From contig CBDAQU010000001.1 in assembly GCA_965199235.1 (NCBI GenBank), positions 434,001-498,000 on the forward strand: DNA of 64,000 nucleotides, read 5' to 3'. Each line of letters begins with the position of its first letter. Position 1 is the first letter of the stretch. Shown in pieces: positions 1-9,142 of the stretch. The position numbers were made by a program, and so were the translations under genes. The notes under the pieces were generated by a model. The model did no database searches and was not told the DNA's origin. It saw only the letters and a list, made by a program, of their open reading frames with translations. This stretch comes from BOG-908 sp965199235. GTDB lineage: Bacteria > Pseudomonadota > Alphaproteobacteria > Acetobacterales > Acetobacteraceae.

Positions 1-53
1 CGCGCACCGCTCTCCAACGACGCCACGAGGCTACGCAGATCAACCGTCAACAT
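1..53 (-). CDS. tssH: Partial N-terminus of probable TssH/ClpV ATPase (cut by left edge)
   Basis: An ATG at 51-53 (minus strand) opens a frame that stays open to the window edge and reads MLTVDLRSLVASLESGA. This resembles the N-terminal helix of T6SS ClpV/TssH proteins, which typically begin with a V-[DN]-L-[KR]-S-L-type stretch. A GGAGG sits just upstream (56-60), with an unusually short two-base gap to the ATG. In Agrobacterium the imp operon is divergent from an operon starting with clpV, and the layout here is the same. ClpV disassembles contracted TssBC sheaths. Only 17 codons are visible, so the name rests mostly on context. Confidence 0.5.
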   Translation of the reverse strand, partial: MLTVDLRSLVASLESGA

Positions 54-298
54 GGCCTCCAGGCTGCGATGGATGGTCGGGATCGTATCAGGAACCGGTT
101 AAAAACGTACGATCGTCTCAGTCGATGATAAGCTCCATAGCTGAGCGGTCATGCAAACACAACGCAACATTGAGGGGTGATGGCCCGATCTGTTGCGGAA
201 AAACTTGATACGAAAACGTTGCTAGTTCGGCTTGGCAAGGGGGCTTGTGCTGGCCGGGTCAGACCGCGTTAAGTGTCGTGTGGAGTTATGCGCGCCCG
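54..298. promoter_or_regulatory. Divergent intergenic region between tssH-like gene and the T6SS operon
   Basis: About 245 bases separate the left-edge minus-strand gene from tssA. It is more AT-rich than its surroundings and must hold the promoters for both T6SS arms. I could not identify a convincing -35/-10 pair or a sigma-54 site by eye. The tssA ribosome-binding candidate is GGAG at about 282-285, 13 bases from the ATG, which is long. An in-frame GTG at 278 is an alternative start. Confidence 0.4.
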
Positions 299-1375
299 AT
301 GATCCTCGACCTGGAAACGTTGCTGGCGCCGATACCGGGCGACGAGCCGACCGGCCCGAACCTGCGCCTGAACGATAGCGCGGGTGCGCTCTATTACCGC
401 GTCAAGGATGCCCGCTCCGCCGCACGCATGGCCGAACGCCAGGCCGATGCCGAAGCGGACCGAGGCTCTCTGGCGCCCGAATGGCGGCTCATCTTCGAGC
501 AGTCGCAGGACTTGCTGGCGAACTACAGCAAGGACCTCGAAGTCGCATGCTGGCTGACCGAGGCGGCGCTGCGCATGCACGGCTTTGCCGGCCTGAGGGA
601 CGCGATGGCGCTGCTGGCCGGACTGGTGGAGGCCTACTGGTCTGGCCTGCACTCGGTCGACGACGAGGATATCGGCGCCAAGGTGGCGCCCATCGCCGGG
701 CTGAACGGGACGGGCGGCGAGGGCGCGCTGATCCAGCCGTTGCGGCTTGCACCGTTGACGGGCGCGCAGGGAACCGAGCCGGCTGCGCTGTGGCACTACA
801 TGGTCTTGCGCCGGCGCGGCGCCACCGCCCGGGAAGCCGTGCACCTGGCAGAGGCGGCCAAGGCGACAGACAGGCTGACCTTCATAGCAATCTACCGCAA
901 CATCGGCGCCGCACTGGCCAGCTACACCGCCATGAGCGCCTATCTGGACCGCGTGTGCGGCGAGGAGACGCCGCCGTCCTCGACGATCCGCAACACGCTG
1001 GTCGAAGCCCAGGACGCGCTGCGCGACTTCACCGGCCTGGACCAATCGGCCCTGAACGAGCCGGAACCGGAGGAGCAGCAGACTGCCCAGCCCGAACCGG
1101 GACAGGATGCCGCGGCCGTTCAGGCGACCGCCGCGCGGCCGGCCGGCCCTGCCGTGCTGGAAACGCGCGACGACGCCCTGCGCGAACTCGGCAGGATCGC
1201 AACGTTTTTTCGCGAGCACGAGCCGAACTCTCCCACAGCCTACACGCTGCAGACCTTGATACGACGTGCGCGCCTACCGCTTGCCGATCTGCTGCAGGAG
1301 CTTATCCCGGACGAGGCGGTTCGACGCGTCTACCTCAACGTGGCAGGGATCGGTCCCGAGATTTCGGAAAAGTGA
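299..1375 (+). CDS. tssA: T6SS protein TssA (ImpA family)
   Basis: This 358-residue protein has the ImpA N-terminal domain at its start (residues about 5-120, opening with LLAPIPGDEPTGPNLR). An acidic, Gln/Pro-rich linker follows at about 255-290. The C-terminal helical region holds the RDDALRELGRIATFFREHEP block typical of short TssA proteins. TssA binds the baseplate and sheath tip and helps prime tail-tube and sheath polymerisation in the cytoplasm. It is the first gene of the operon. ATG 299 was chosen because homologues start near the MILDLE motif; the frame is open further upstream to a TTG at 245. Confidence 0.93.
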   Translation: MILDLETLLAPIPGDEPTGPNLRLNDSAGALYYRVKDARSAARMAERQADAEADRGSLAPEWRLIFEQSQDLLANYSKDLEVACWLTEAALRMHGFAGLRDAMALLAGLVEAYWSGLHSVDDEDIGAKVAPIAGLNGTGGEGALIQPLRLAPLTGAQGTEPAALWHYMVLRRRGATAREAVHLAEAAKATDRLTFIAIYRNIGAALASYTAMSAYLDRVCGEETPPSSTIRNTLVEAQDALRDFTGLDQSALNEPEPEEQQTAQPEPGQDAAAVQATAARPAGPAVLETRDDALRELGRIATFFREHEPNSPTAYTLQTLIRRARLPLADLLQELIPDEAVRRVYLNVAGIGPEISEK

Positions 1376-1453
1376 ACGAAGGACGATCTCTCACTATAGC
1401 TGGCGACAACCCCGAGCCAGCATCCTAGACAAAGACACAGCCGGAGAAAGCCA

Positions 1454-1981
1454 ATGGCAAGCATTCACGACAAGCTGGAGCGGGTTCGCCGTCCCAGGGT
1501 TCACATCAAATACGAGGTGGAAACGGAGGGCGCGCAGGTCGAGAAGGAGCTGCCCTTCGTGGTCGGCGTGCTTGGCGACTTTTCCGGACAGCCGACCGAG
1601 CCGCTCAAGCCGTTGAAGGATCGAAAGTTCGTCCAGATCGATCGCGACAATTTCGACGACGTGCTGGCGCGCATGACGCCGGGCCTGCGCTTCAGGGCGG
1701 AGAACACGCTGAAGGATGACGGCAGCGAGATGGCGATCGACCTCAAATTCCGCAGCATGGAGGATTTCGAGCCCGGCCGCGTCGCCGACCAGATCCCTGC
1801 CCTGCGCAACCTGCTGGAGAAGCGCAACCAGCTCCGCGACCTGCTCGCCAAGGCGGACCGCTCGGAGGAGCTAGAATCGTTGCTTGAGCGGATATTGCAG
1901 AGCGACGACGATCTCAAGCGGCTCGCCGGAGACATCGCAAGCCGTGGCGAGCCTGGCCCCGCCGGGGGAGAGGTCGCATGA
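1454..1981 (+). CDS. tssB: T6SS contractile sheath small subunit TssB (VipA/ImpB)
   Basis: The 175-residue product matches TssB/VipA in length and in the order of its conserved segments: SIHDKLERVRRPRVHIKYEV at the N-terminus, ELPFVVGVLGDFSG near residue 35, then DRDNFDDVLARMTPGL and the sheath-interaction helix. With TssC it forms the cytoplasmic contractile sheath. A GGAGAAAG ribosome site precedes the ATG. Its TGA overlaps the tssC ATG (ATGA), so the two sheath subunits are translationally coupled. Confidence 0.96.
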   Translation: MASIHDKLERVRRPRVHIKYEVETEGAQVEKELPFVVGVLGDFSGQPTEPLKPLKDRKFVQIDRDNFDDVLARMTPGLRFRAENTLKDDGSEMAIDLKFRSMEDFEPGRVADQIPALRNLLEKRNQLRDLLAKADRSEELESLLERILQSDDDLKRLAGDIASRGEPGPAGGEVA

Positions 1982-3471
1982 GCGGCGCGCGCGAGAGCCA
2001 GACCGAACGGCCCGCTGGCGAGACGATCGCCGGCCCGTCCCTGCTCGATCAGGTGATTTCGGCCACCAAACAGACCGAGCCCGACCGGGCCGAGATACTG
2101 CTCCGCACGCTGACCGAGGAGGCGTTGACAGGAACGGTCACCTACAGCCGCAACCTGACCGTCACGATCACCAAGGCCATCGCCTCGCTGGACGCCAAGA
2201 TGTCGCGCCAGCTTGCCGCGGTGATGCACCGCCCGGAATTCGTCAAGCTGGAGGGAAGCTGGCGCGGCCTGCACTACCTGGTGAACAACAGCGAAACCAG
2301 CGCCAACCTCAAGATACGCGTGCTGAACGTCTCCAAGAAGGAGCTCGGCCGCGATCTGGCCAAGGCGACCGAGTTCGACCAGAGCCTGATCTTCAAGACG
2401 GTCTACGAGAACGAGTTCGGCACGCCTGGCGGCGAGCCGTACGGCGCGCTGATCGGCGACTACGAGTTCTCCCGCGGGCAGGAGGACGTGGACCTGCTGC
2501 GCGGCATGGCGAGCGTGGCGGCAGCCGGGTTCTGCCCGTTCATTTCGGCCGCCAGCCCGCATCTGTTCGGGTTCGAGAACTACTCCGACCTGTCCAAGCC
2601 GCGCGACTTGGAGAAGATCTTCGAGACGATGGAATACGCCAACTGGCGTGGTTTCCGCGACAGCGAGGATTCCCGCTTCGTGACCCTGGTGCTGCCGCGC
2701 GTTCTGTCCCGCCTGCCATATGGGCGCGAGACCAAGCCGATCGACGAGTTCGACTACGAGGAGGGACGCGTCGGCGCAAACGGGTCGGTCGTTGCCCTGC
2801 CGCATGACCAGTACTGCTGGATGAACGCCGCCTTCGTGATGGGCGCGCGCCTCACAGACGCCTTTGCCAGGAATGGCTGGTGCACCTCGATACGGGGTGC
2901 CGAGAACGGCGGCAAGGTGGAGGCGCTGCCGATGCACGTGTTCAACAGCGATGACGGCGATGCCGACCTGAAGTGCCCGACAGAGGTGGGCATCACCGAC
3001 CGTCGCGACAACGAGCTGGCCAAGCTCGGCTTCCTGCCGCTGTGCCACTACAAGAACACCGATTACGCGGTGTTCTTTGGTGCGCAGACGACACACAAGC
3101 CGAAGAAATACGACCGTGCCGAAGCCACCGACAACGCGGCGATCTCCGCCCGCCTGCCCTATCTTATGGCTACGTCAAGGTTTGCGCATTATCTCAAGGT
3201 GATCGGCAGGGACAAAATAGGATCGTTCATGGAGGCGGCGGAGTGCGAAACCTGGTTGAACCGCTGGATCCAGAACTACGCGAATGCAAACGCCAATCCT
3301 GGCCAGGCGATGAAGCTGCAGTTTCCGTTGCGCGAGGCGAAAGTGACCGTGCGTGAGGTCGCCGGCCGCCCCGGCTCCTTCAACGCGGTGGCCTGGTTGC
3401 GCCCGTGGTTGCAGCTGGAGGAGTTGACGACGTCCATGCGGCTGGTCGCGCGCATTCCGAAGGCAAATTGA
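1978..3471 (+). CDS. tssC: T6SS contractile sheath large subunit TssC (VipB/ImpC)
   Basis: The 497-residue protein is a full-length TssC. Landmarks are SWRGLHYLVNNSE (about 92-104), FDQSLIFKTVYENEFGTPGG (about 133-152), the DSRFVTLVLPR stretch, and the C-terminal FPLREAKVTVREVAGRPGSF block. It polymerises with TssB into the sheath that contracts to fire the Hcp tube. It starts inside the tssB stop codon and is followed six bases later by a second TssC-like gene. Confidence 0.96.
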   Translation: MSGARESQTERPAGETIAGPSLLDQVISATKQTEPDRAEILLRTLTEEALTGTVTYSRNLTVTITKAIASLDAKMSRQLAAVMHRPEFVKLEGSWRGLHYLVNNSETSANLKIRVLNVSKKELGRDLAKATEFDQSLIFKTVYENEFGTPGGEPYGALIGDYEFSRGQEDVDLLRGMASVAAAGFCPFISAASPHLFGFENYSDLSKPRDLEKIFETMEYANWRGFRDSEDSRFVTLVLPRVLSRLPYGRETKPIDEFDYEEGRVGANGSVVALPHDQYCWMNAAFVMGARLTDAFARNGWCTSIRGAENGGKVEALPMHVFNSDDGDADLKCPTEVGITDRRDNELAKLGFLPLCHYKNTDYAVFFGAQTTHKPKKYDRAEATDNAAISARLPYLMATSRFAHYLKVIGRDKIGSFMEAAECETWLNRWIQNYANANANPGQAMKLQFPLREAKVTVREVAGRPGSFNAVAWLRPWLQLEELTTSMRLVARIPKAN

Positions 3472-3477
3472 CATGCC

Positions 3478-4902
3478 ATGCCGGAGGGTCTGACATGGGT
3501 TGACCACGGCCGGGGAGCAGCCGGAGCGTTCGTGCGGCCGGACGCCGGGGAGGAGGGCGCGTCTGGCTGGTGCGCGCAGGCTGCAGCGCAATGTTTGATA
3601 GCGCTGCTGGATGCGGAGGTGTCACGGCAGCTCGACGCGGTGCTGCATGCGCCGGCTTTCCAGGCGATGGAGGCACTTTGGCGCGGCGTGGCCTTGCTGG
3701 CGCGGGCCACCGGACAATCCCGACAGGTGCGCCTGCGCATCCTGGACGTCACCTGGCCTGAGCTGTGCCGCGATTTGGACCAGGCGGTCGAGTTCGATCA
3801 GAGCAACCTGTTCCGCCTGATCTACAGCGACGAGATCGGCAGCCCAGGCGGTCAGCCGTTCGGGCTGCTCGTCTGCGACTACGCCGTCTCCCACCGCACC
3901 GGAGCGGGGCGCGGCACCGACGACGTTGCAGCCTTGCGCGGTCTGGCGTCGGTCGCTGCGGCTGCCTTCTGCCCGGCGGTGCTGGCAGCTTCCCCGGTCC
4001 TGCTTGGCCTGGACCGGTTTACCGACATGAGCGCCGGACTGGATTTTGCCGACGCGATGAACGGCACGGGCCATGCGCGCTGGCGTGTGTTGCGCCAGCA
4101 GGAAGACACCCGCTTCCTTGGCTTGATCATGCCCAGGGTTCTGATGCGCCACCGCTGGATACCGGACAGCCGCAGGCGTGTGGACGGGTTCCGGTACGCC
4201 GAGGACGTGGGCGCGGACGGGCGGGGGCTGCTTTGGGGCAACGCCGCCTTCGTCTTCGCCATCGCCGTCATCCGCCGCTTCGACCAGAGCGGGTGGTTTG
4301 CCGATCTGCGCGGCGCGCCGCAGGACCGCATCGCCGGCGGCCTGGTGCCCGAGCTTCCGCCCTACCTGTTCCCGACCGACGCCCATGGTCTGGCGGCTCA
4401 GGCACCGCTGGAGGCCAGGCCGAGCGGGGTGCAGGAACAGATGCTGAGCGAGCTTGGCCTGGTGCCGCTGTCGGTGGCGCCCTACACCACGTCGCTGCTG
4501 TTCAACAGCAACGCCTCCGTGCACGCGCCCGCGGTGCACGACCGTGTCGAGGCGACGTGGAACGCGCGCATATCCTCGATGCTGCAATACATGCTGTGCG
4601 TCTCGCGATTCGCGCATTTTCTGCTGATCATGATGCGGGACCGGGTGGGCAGCTACCTAGGCGCGACCGAGATGCAGCGCCAGCTCAACGCCTGGCTCGC
4701 CGCCTACTGCCTGGGTTCGGACGGCGCGTCGGACGAGATGCGTGCGCGCTTCCCCCTGCGTGACGCAGGCGTCGAGGTCAACGAGATCGCCGGGCGTCCT
4801 GGCGCCCTGAGCTGCACGATCCGGCTGCAGCCGCATTTCCAGCTGGACAGCATCGCCACCAGCTTTCGCCTGGTGACCGAACTCGCCTCCTCCAACCGAT
4901 AG
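3478..4902 (+). CDS. Second TssC-like sheath protein (ImpD type)
   Basis: A 474-residue paralogue of TssC that keeps the same landmarks in the same order: ALWRGVALLARATGQS, EFDQSNLFRLIYSDEIGSPGG, DTRFLGLIMPRVLM, and a C-terminal FPLRDAGVEVNEIAGRPGAL block. The N-terminus is short and divergent, lacking the first roughly 70 residues typical of TssC. Tandem tssC genes are known in Agrobacterium (tssC40/tssC41) and in the rhizobial impC-impD pair. The second copy may modify sheath assembly. It is not a degraded duplicate, since the frame is intact and codon use matches its neighbours. Confidence 0.9.
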   Translation: MPEGLTWVDHGRGAAGAFVRPDAGEEGASGWCAQAAAQCLIALLDAEVSRQLDAVLHAPAFQAMEALWRGVALLARATGQSRQVRLRILDVTWPELCRDLDQAVEFDQSNLFRLIYSDEIGSPGGQPFGLLVCDYAVSHRTGAGRGTDDVAALRGLASVAAAAFCPAVLAASPVLLGLDRFTDMSAGLDFADAMNGTGHARWRVLRQQEDTRFLGLIMPRVLMRHRWIPDSRRRVDGFRYAEDVGADGRGLLWGNAAFVFAIAVIRRFDQSGWFADLRGAPQDRIAGGLVPELPPYLFPTDAHGLAAQAPLEARPSGVQEQMLSELGLVPLSVAPYTTSLLFNSNASVHAPAVHDRVEATWNARISSMLQYMLCVSRFAHFLLIMMRDRVGSYLGATEMQRQLNAWLAAYCLGSDGASDEMRARFPLRDAGVEVNEIAGRPGALSCTIRLQPHFQLDSIATSFRLVTELASSNR

Positions 4903-4909
4903 GCACGCC

Positions 4910-5713
4910 GTGGCACCCTCACCAGACATCGCCGGACTGCTCAACGCCGGCAATCTTGCCGAGGCCGTGGCGCAGGCCGGCGCGCGCGTGCGCACCGCGG
5001 CGGGCGACCACGCCGCGCGCGCCACCCTGGCCGAGCTTCTGTGCCTGGAAGGATCGTTCGAGCGGGCCGAGGCGCAGCTCGCCATCGTCGCGCAGCAGAC
5101 GGTCGACAGGCCTGTCGCCATCGCCCGCATGCGTCACCTGATCCGTGCCGCGACGGCGCGCGAAGCCTGGTTCCTGCAGGGCGCGGTGCCCAACCTGCTG
5201 GACGCGCCGACGCCGCTGCAGCGCGTGGCCATCGACCTTGCCCTGGCGATGCGCGCCGGCGAGGCTGAGCGCGTCGCCGGGCTGCTGGAACAGGCTGAAA
5301 CAATTCGGCCGAAACTGGCGGGCGAGGCCGATGGCGTGCCGTTCGACGACTGGCGCGACGTGGACGACCGGTCCGCCTGGTTTCTCGAGGTGCTGACCCA
5401 TGATGGCGGATACATGTGGGTCGATCCTGCGACCGTTGCGGGACTGCGCTTCACGCCCGCCGCCCGGCCGGTCGACTTGCTATGGCGGGAGGCGCGGATG
5501 GCGCTGCATGACGGCCGTGTCGCCGAAATCGTGGTGCCGGCGCAATACGTCTCGCCGGAGCCCGGTCAGGCGCAGCGCCTGGCGCAATCGACCGATTGGC
5601 ACGAGGAGCCGGGCGGCGCCTGCACCGGCTCCGGCCAGCGGCTGTGGCTGCTGGGAGAGGATGCGCGCGGCGTCATGGAACTCGGCGAGATCACCTTCGT
5701 GCCGCCGGCATGA
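4910..5713 (+). CDS. tagJ: T6SS accessory protein TagJ (ImpE)
   Basis: The 267-residue protein matches the ImpE/SciE family. It has an N-terminal TPR-like helical half (LNAGNLAEAVAQAGARVR, then ATLAELLCLEGSFERAEAQL) and a C-terminal beta-rich half (GEADGVPFDDWRDVDDRSAW, YMWVDPATVAGLRF, RPVDLLWREARMAL). TagJ binds the N-terminal helix of TssB in several systems and may modulate sheath recycling by ClpV. The start is GTG. Its stop overlaps the tssE start (ATGA). Confidence 0.88.
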   Translation: MAPSPDIAGLLNAGNLAEAVAQAGARVRTAAGDHAARATLAELLCLEGSFERAEAQLAIVAQQTVDRPVAIARMRHLIRAATAREAWFLQGAVPNLLDAPTPLQRVAIDLALAMRAGEAERVAGLLEQAETIRPKLAGEADGVPFDDWRDVDDRSAWFLEVLTHDGGYMWVDPATVAGLRFTPAARPVDLLWREARMALHDGRVAEIVVPAQYVSPEPGQAQRLAQSTDWHEEPGGACTGSGQRLWLLGEDARGVMELGEITFVPPA

Positions 5714-6204
5714 ACGACGTCTCTGCAGCGCTGGCGGCCCCGTCCCTGCTCGACCGCCTGCTGGATGCCGAGCCGGACAAGGCCCAGGACCCGCCGCGCA
5801 CGCGCCAGAAGCAGGTGGCCGACGCTCTGGAGAGTCTGCGCCGCGATCTCGAAACGGTGCTGAACACGCGGCGCTGCCCGAAGACGCCGGCCAAGGCGCT
5901 GCCGCGCCTGCGGCGTTCCCTGCTCACCTTCGGCGTCGGAGACTTCATCGGCGCCAACATGATCACGCGTGAACAGCGCCAGATCTTCGCGACAGCCATC
6001 GAGGAATCGATCCGGGAGAGCGAGCCGCGCTTCCGCAACCTGTCGGTCAGCGTGATGGACCCGCGCGATGCCGCCGAGCGCGTGCTGCGCCTGCGGATAG
6101 AGGCGATGGTGGTTCTGGAGGACAGCGCGGTGCCGGTGCTGTTCGCATCCTCGATCAACCCGGCAACGCTGCGCTTCTCGGTGGCCGAAGCCAGCTATGT
6201 CTGA
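5710..6204 (+). CDS. tssE: T6SS baseplate protein TssE (gp25-like)
   Basis: The 164-residue protein belongs to the gp25-like family: SLLDRLLDAEPD near the N-terminus, DLETVLNTRRC (about 47-57), RRSLLTFGVGDF, and FRNLSVSVMDPRD toward the C-terminus. TssE is a baseplate wedge component. The start is placed at the ATG inside the tagJ stop codon, because upstream residues in this frame have no family counterpart. It overlaps tssF by eight bases. Confidence 0.92.
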   Translation: MNDVSAALAAPSLLDRLLDAEPDKAQDPPRTRQKQVADALESLRRDLETVLNTRRCPKTPAKALPRLRRSLLTFGVGDFIGANMITREQRQIFATAIEESIRESEPRFRNLSVSVMDPRDAAERVLRLRIEAMVVLEDSAVPVLFASSINPATLRFSVAEASYV

Positions 6205-8011
6205 CCAGCTTCTGCCGCTCTACGACCAGGAACTCGCCTACCTGCGGCAGCTCGCGGGCGAGTTCGCCGACGCGCACCCCAAGATCGCCGGCCGCCTGCG
6301 GTTGTCTGCCGATGCGGTGGACGACCCGCACGTGGCGCGGCTGATGGAGGGTTTCGCGCTGATCGCGGCGCGCATCCGCCAGAAGCTGGACGACGACTAC
6401 CCGGAGCTGACCAACTCCCTGCTTAGCGCGCTCTACCCGCACATGCTGGCGCCGTTTCCCTCCGCATCGGTGGCCCGCTTCTCGCCCCTGCCGGACCTGG
6501 ACGGGGTGTTCGCGATCCGGCGCCACACCGCGCTCGAGATGGAGCCGATCGGCGGCGAGGCCTGCCGTTACCGCACGACGCAGGACGTCGAGCTCTGGCC
6601 GGTCGCGGTGGTGTCGGCCGAGCTGCGCGGACGGCCTTTGGTGGCGCCGGCCGGAGCGCTGTCGCAGCACGCCGCCAGCAGCCTTCGGCTGGTGCTCGAA
6701 TGCCTGTCGCCGTCGCAAACCTTCACCCATCTTGGGGTCGAGCGGTTGCGCTTCTACCTGCACGGCCTGCCGCAGCACGCGGCCGGGCTTTACGAGCTGC
6801 TGTCGAACAACCTGCTCGGCGTCGCACTGGCCGACCACCCGGAGGATGCGCGCGCGGTCTTCCTGGGCGCCGGCGCCGTCACCCAGGGCGGGTTCGGCGA
6901 GAACGAAGCGCTGGTGCCCACCTCGCCCAGGTCCTTGGACGCCTACCGTCTGCTCGGCGAGTATTTCTCATACCCGGCCAAGTTCATGTTCGTCGACCTC
7001 GCGGGCATCAGCGCCAAGACGCTGCAGGCGGCCGGGCGCAGGCTCGAAGTGTTTTTCTACTTCGACCGCTCGGTGCAGGCGCTTGAGCGGCAGGTGACCG
7101 CCGACAGTATGCAGCTCGGCTGCACGCCGATCATCAACCTGTTCGCCCAGCGCGCCGAGCCGGTCGCGCTGACGCACGAGACCGCGGAGTACCACGTGGT
7201 CCCCGACAGCCGCCGGCACGCGACGCGCGAGGTGTTCTCGGTCGACCGGGTGACCCTGAACCAGGCCGGCAGCGGCAGCCGGCAGGTGGTGCCGTATTTC
7301 GCCAGCCATCACGCCGCAGATCCGTCGCGCCAGACGCTGTTCTGGGCGACCCAGCGCCGGCGGCTGGGCGAGCGGGACGACAGCACCGACGTCATGCTGT
7401 CGATCGTCGATACCGAGCTGAACCCCGCCTCGCCCACCGACGGCATCCTCGCCATCGAGACCACCTGCCTCAACCGCGACCTGCCGCGGCAGATCCCCTA
7501 CGGCGGCAAGCGCCCGCATGTCAGCCTGGTCGACGGTGCGGCCGAGATCACCGGCGTGCGCTGCATCACCCCGCCCACCGCGACGCTGCGCCCCCCCGGC
7601 GGACGGCGCTCGAACTGGCAGCTGGCATCACAGCTCGCCCTGAACCATCTTTCGCTGTGCGACGGCGAGCAAGGCGCCGACGCGCTGCGCGAGATCCTTC
7701 GCCTGCACGATTTGCGCGACGTGCCGGAGACCCGCGCCGCGATCGAGAGCATACGCAGCGTGACCTGCGCCCGCGGCACCGCGAGGCTGCCTGGAAGCGG
7801 TGCCATCTGCCGCGGCATCGACGTCACGATGGAACTCGACGCACGCCGGCTGGAGGGCACCGGCGCCTTCCTGTTCGCCACCGTCGTCGAGCGCTTCCTG
7901 GGCCTTTACGCGTCGATGAACAGTTTCACGCGCCTGATCGTCAGGCTGCACGGGCGGGAGGAAGTGCTGCGCGTGTTCCCGCCGCGTGCCGGCGACCGGC
8001 CTTTGCTGTGA
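6197..8011 (+). CDS. tssF: T6SS baseplate protein TssF (VasA/ImpG)
   Basis: The 604-residue protein has the diagnostic TssF N-terminus (LLPLYDQELAYLRQLAGEFA, then HPKIAGRLRL and DPHVARLMEGFA). Family segments continue to the C-terminal ERFLGLYASMNSFTRLIVRL. TssF forms the baseplate wedge with TssG and TssE. Length is normal. It is tightly packed between tssE (8-base overlap) and tssG. Confidence 0.95.
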   Translation: MSDQLLPLYDQELAYLRQLAGEFADAHPKIAGRLRLSADAVDDPHVARLMEGFALIAARIRQKLDDDYPELTNSLLSALYPHMLAPFPSASVARFSPLPDLDGVFAIRRHTALEMEPIGGEACRYRTTQDVELWPVAVVSAELRGRPLVAPAGALSQHAASSLRLVLECLSPSQTFTHLGVERLRFYLHGLPQHAAGLYELLSNNLLGVALADHPEDARAVFLGAGAVTQGGFGENEALVPTSPRSLDAYRLLGEYFSYPAKFMFVDLAGISAKTLQAAGRRLEVFFYFDRSVQALERQVTADSMQLGCTPIINLFAQRAEPVALTHETAEYHVVPDSRRHATREVFSVDRVTLNQAGSGSRQVVPYFASHHAADPSRQTLFWATQRRRLGERDDSTDVMLSIVDTELNPASPTDGILAIETTCLNRDLPRQIPYGGKRPHVSLVDGAAEITGVRCITPPTATLRPPGGRRSNWQLASQLALNHLSLCDGEQGADALREILRLHDLRDVPETRAAIESIRSVTCARGTARLPGSGAICRGIDVTMELDARRLEGTGAFLFATVVERFLGLYASMNSFTRLIVRLHGREEVLRVFPPRAGDRPLL

Positions 8012-8021
8012 CGGCGGCCAG

Positions 8022-9128
8022 GTGAGACCGCCCAGTACCCTGGCCGCCCGTCTGGCGGCGGTGCCCCACCGTTTCGATGGGCTGCACGCCGTCCGCCTGA
8101 CGGAGCTGGGCGTGGCGCGGCTCGGCACCGCAGCCGCACCCGCCGAGGAGGGAACGCGCCTTGCGGTCAGCCAGGGCCTCGCATTCGCGTCCTCTCCGGT
8201 CGTCTCGGTCGTGAGCCATGAGCGCGGGCATGCGGTGCGCCTGGCGTTCATGGGCCTGACCGGGCCGCTCGGCGTGCTGCCGCAGCCTTACAGCGAGCTG
8301 GTGCACAAGGCCGACAGGCTGCGCAACCGCGCCGTATCGGCCTTCCTCGACATGTTCAACCACCGTCTGGCGAGCCTGTTCGTTCGAGCCGGCGAAAAAT
8401 ATCGCCTGGGCCTGCTGCTGCAGCGCGCGGCGACCGAGCCGCCCGCCCATGGCAGCCAGACGCCATCGCAGTCGAGCCGCGACCCGGCCAGCAACGCCAT
8501 GCTCGCGCTGGCGGGGTTCGGTACGTCTCATCTGCGCCGGCGGATGGCGGTGGAGGACGACGTCGTCCTGTTCTACGCCGGGCTGTTCGCCGCCCGGCTT
8601 CGGCCGCCCGGCGCGCTGCGCGCCATGCTGTCGGACTATCTCGGCATGGATGTGCGGATCGAGTCGTTCAGCGGCCGCTGGGTGCCGGTCAGGCCATCCG
8701 AACAGACCTGCCTGACTCGCGCCGGCGAGTCGCCACGCTTTGCAACGCTCGGCGTTGACGCGGTCGCGGGCGCGCGCACCTGGGACGTGCAAGGCAACTT
8801 CCGCGTCGTCGTCGGACCGGTGGACACGCGCGGCATGCGTGCGCTGATGCCGGACCAGCCATGCCTGCGCAAGCTGGTCGACCTCGTGCGCGCCTATGCC
8901 GGACTGGACCTCGGCTTCGACGTTCAGGTGGTGCTACGCCGTGATTGCGTGCCCGATCTGACGTTGGGCGGCGAGGACTCGCCCGACCCGCCGAGGCTTG
9001 GCTGGAACACCTGGGCCAAGAGTCTGCCGGCCCTGCAGGACAAGGACGACATCCTTCTGGATCCGGACCTTGTCTTCGCTGTAGCCGGGCCGCATTCAGG
9101 GACAAGCACACGCAACCTCGGCGATTAG
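8022..9128 (+). CDS. tssG: T6SS baseplate protein TssG (VasB/ImpH)
   Basis: The product (368 residues from the GTG at 8022) carries TssG hallmarks: PHRFDGLHAVRLTELG at the N-terminus, AFMGLTGPLGVLPQPYSELV (about 68-87), DMFNHRLASLFVRAGEKYR, and the C-terminal LGWNTWAKSL block. It joins TssF in the baseplate. Another in-frame GTG at 7986 would overlap tssF by 26 bases. The 8022 start, 11 bases after the tssF stop, fits homologues better, but no strong ribosome site decides it. Confidence 0.9.
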   Translation: MRPPSTLAARLAAVPHRFDGLHAVRLTELGVARLGTAAAPAEEGTRLAVSQGLAFASSPVVSVVSHERGHAVRLAFMGLTGPLGVLPQPYSELVHKADRLRNRAVSAFLDMFNHRLASLFVRAGEKYRLGLLLQRAATEPPAHGSQTPSQSSRDPASNAMLALAGFGTSHLRRRMAVEDDVVLFYAGLFAARLRPPGALRAMLSDYLGMDVRIESFSGRWVPVRPSEQTCLTRAGESPRFATLGVDAVAGARTWDVQGNFRVVVGPVDTRGMRALMPDQPCLRKLVDLVRAYAGLDLGFDVQVVLRRDCVPDLTLGGEDSPDPPRLGWNTWAKSLPALQDKDDILLDPDLVFAVAGPHSGTSTRNLGD

Positions 9129-9142
9129 ACGGTATTGAGACC

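Noticed and set aside
230..252. Possible sigma-54 promoter before tssA (TTGGCA ... GC)
   Set aside because: The GG to GC spacing is 7 or 13 bases, not the required 10.
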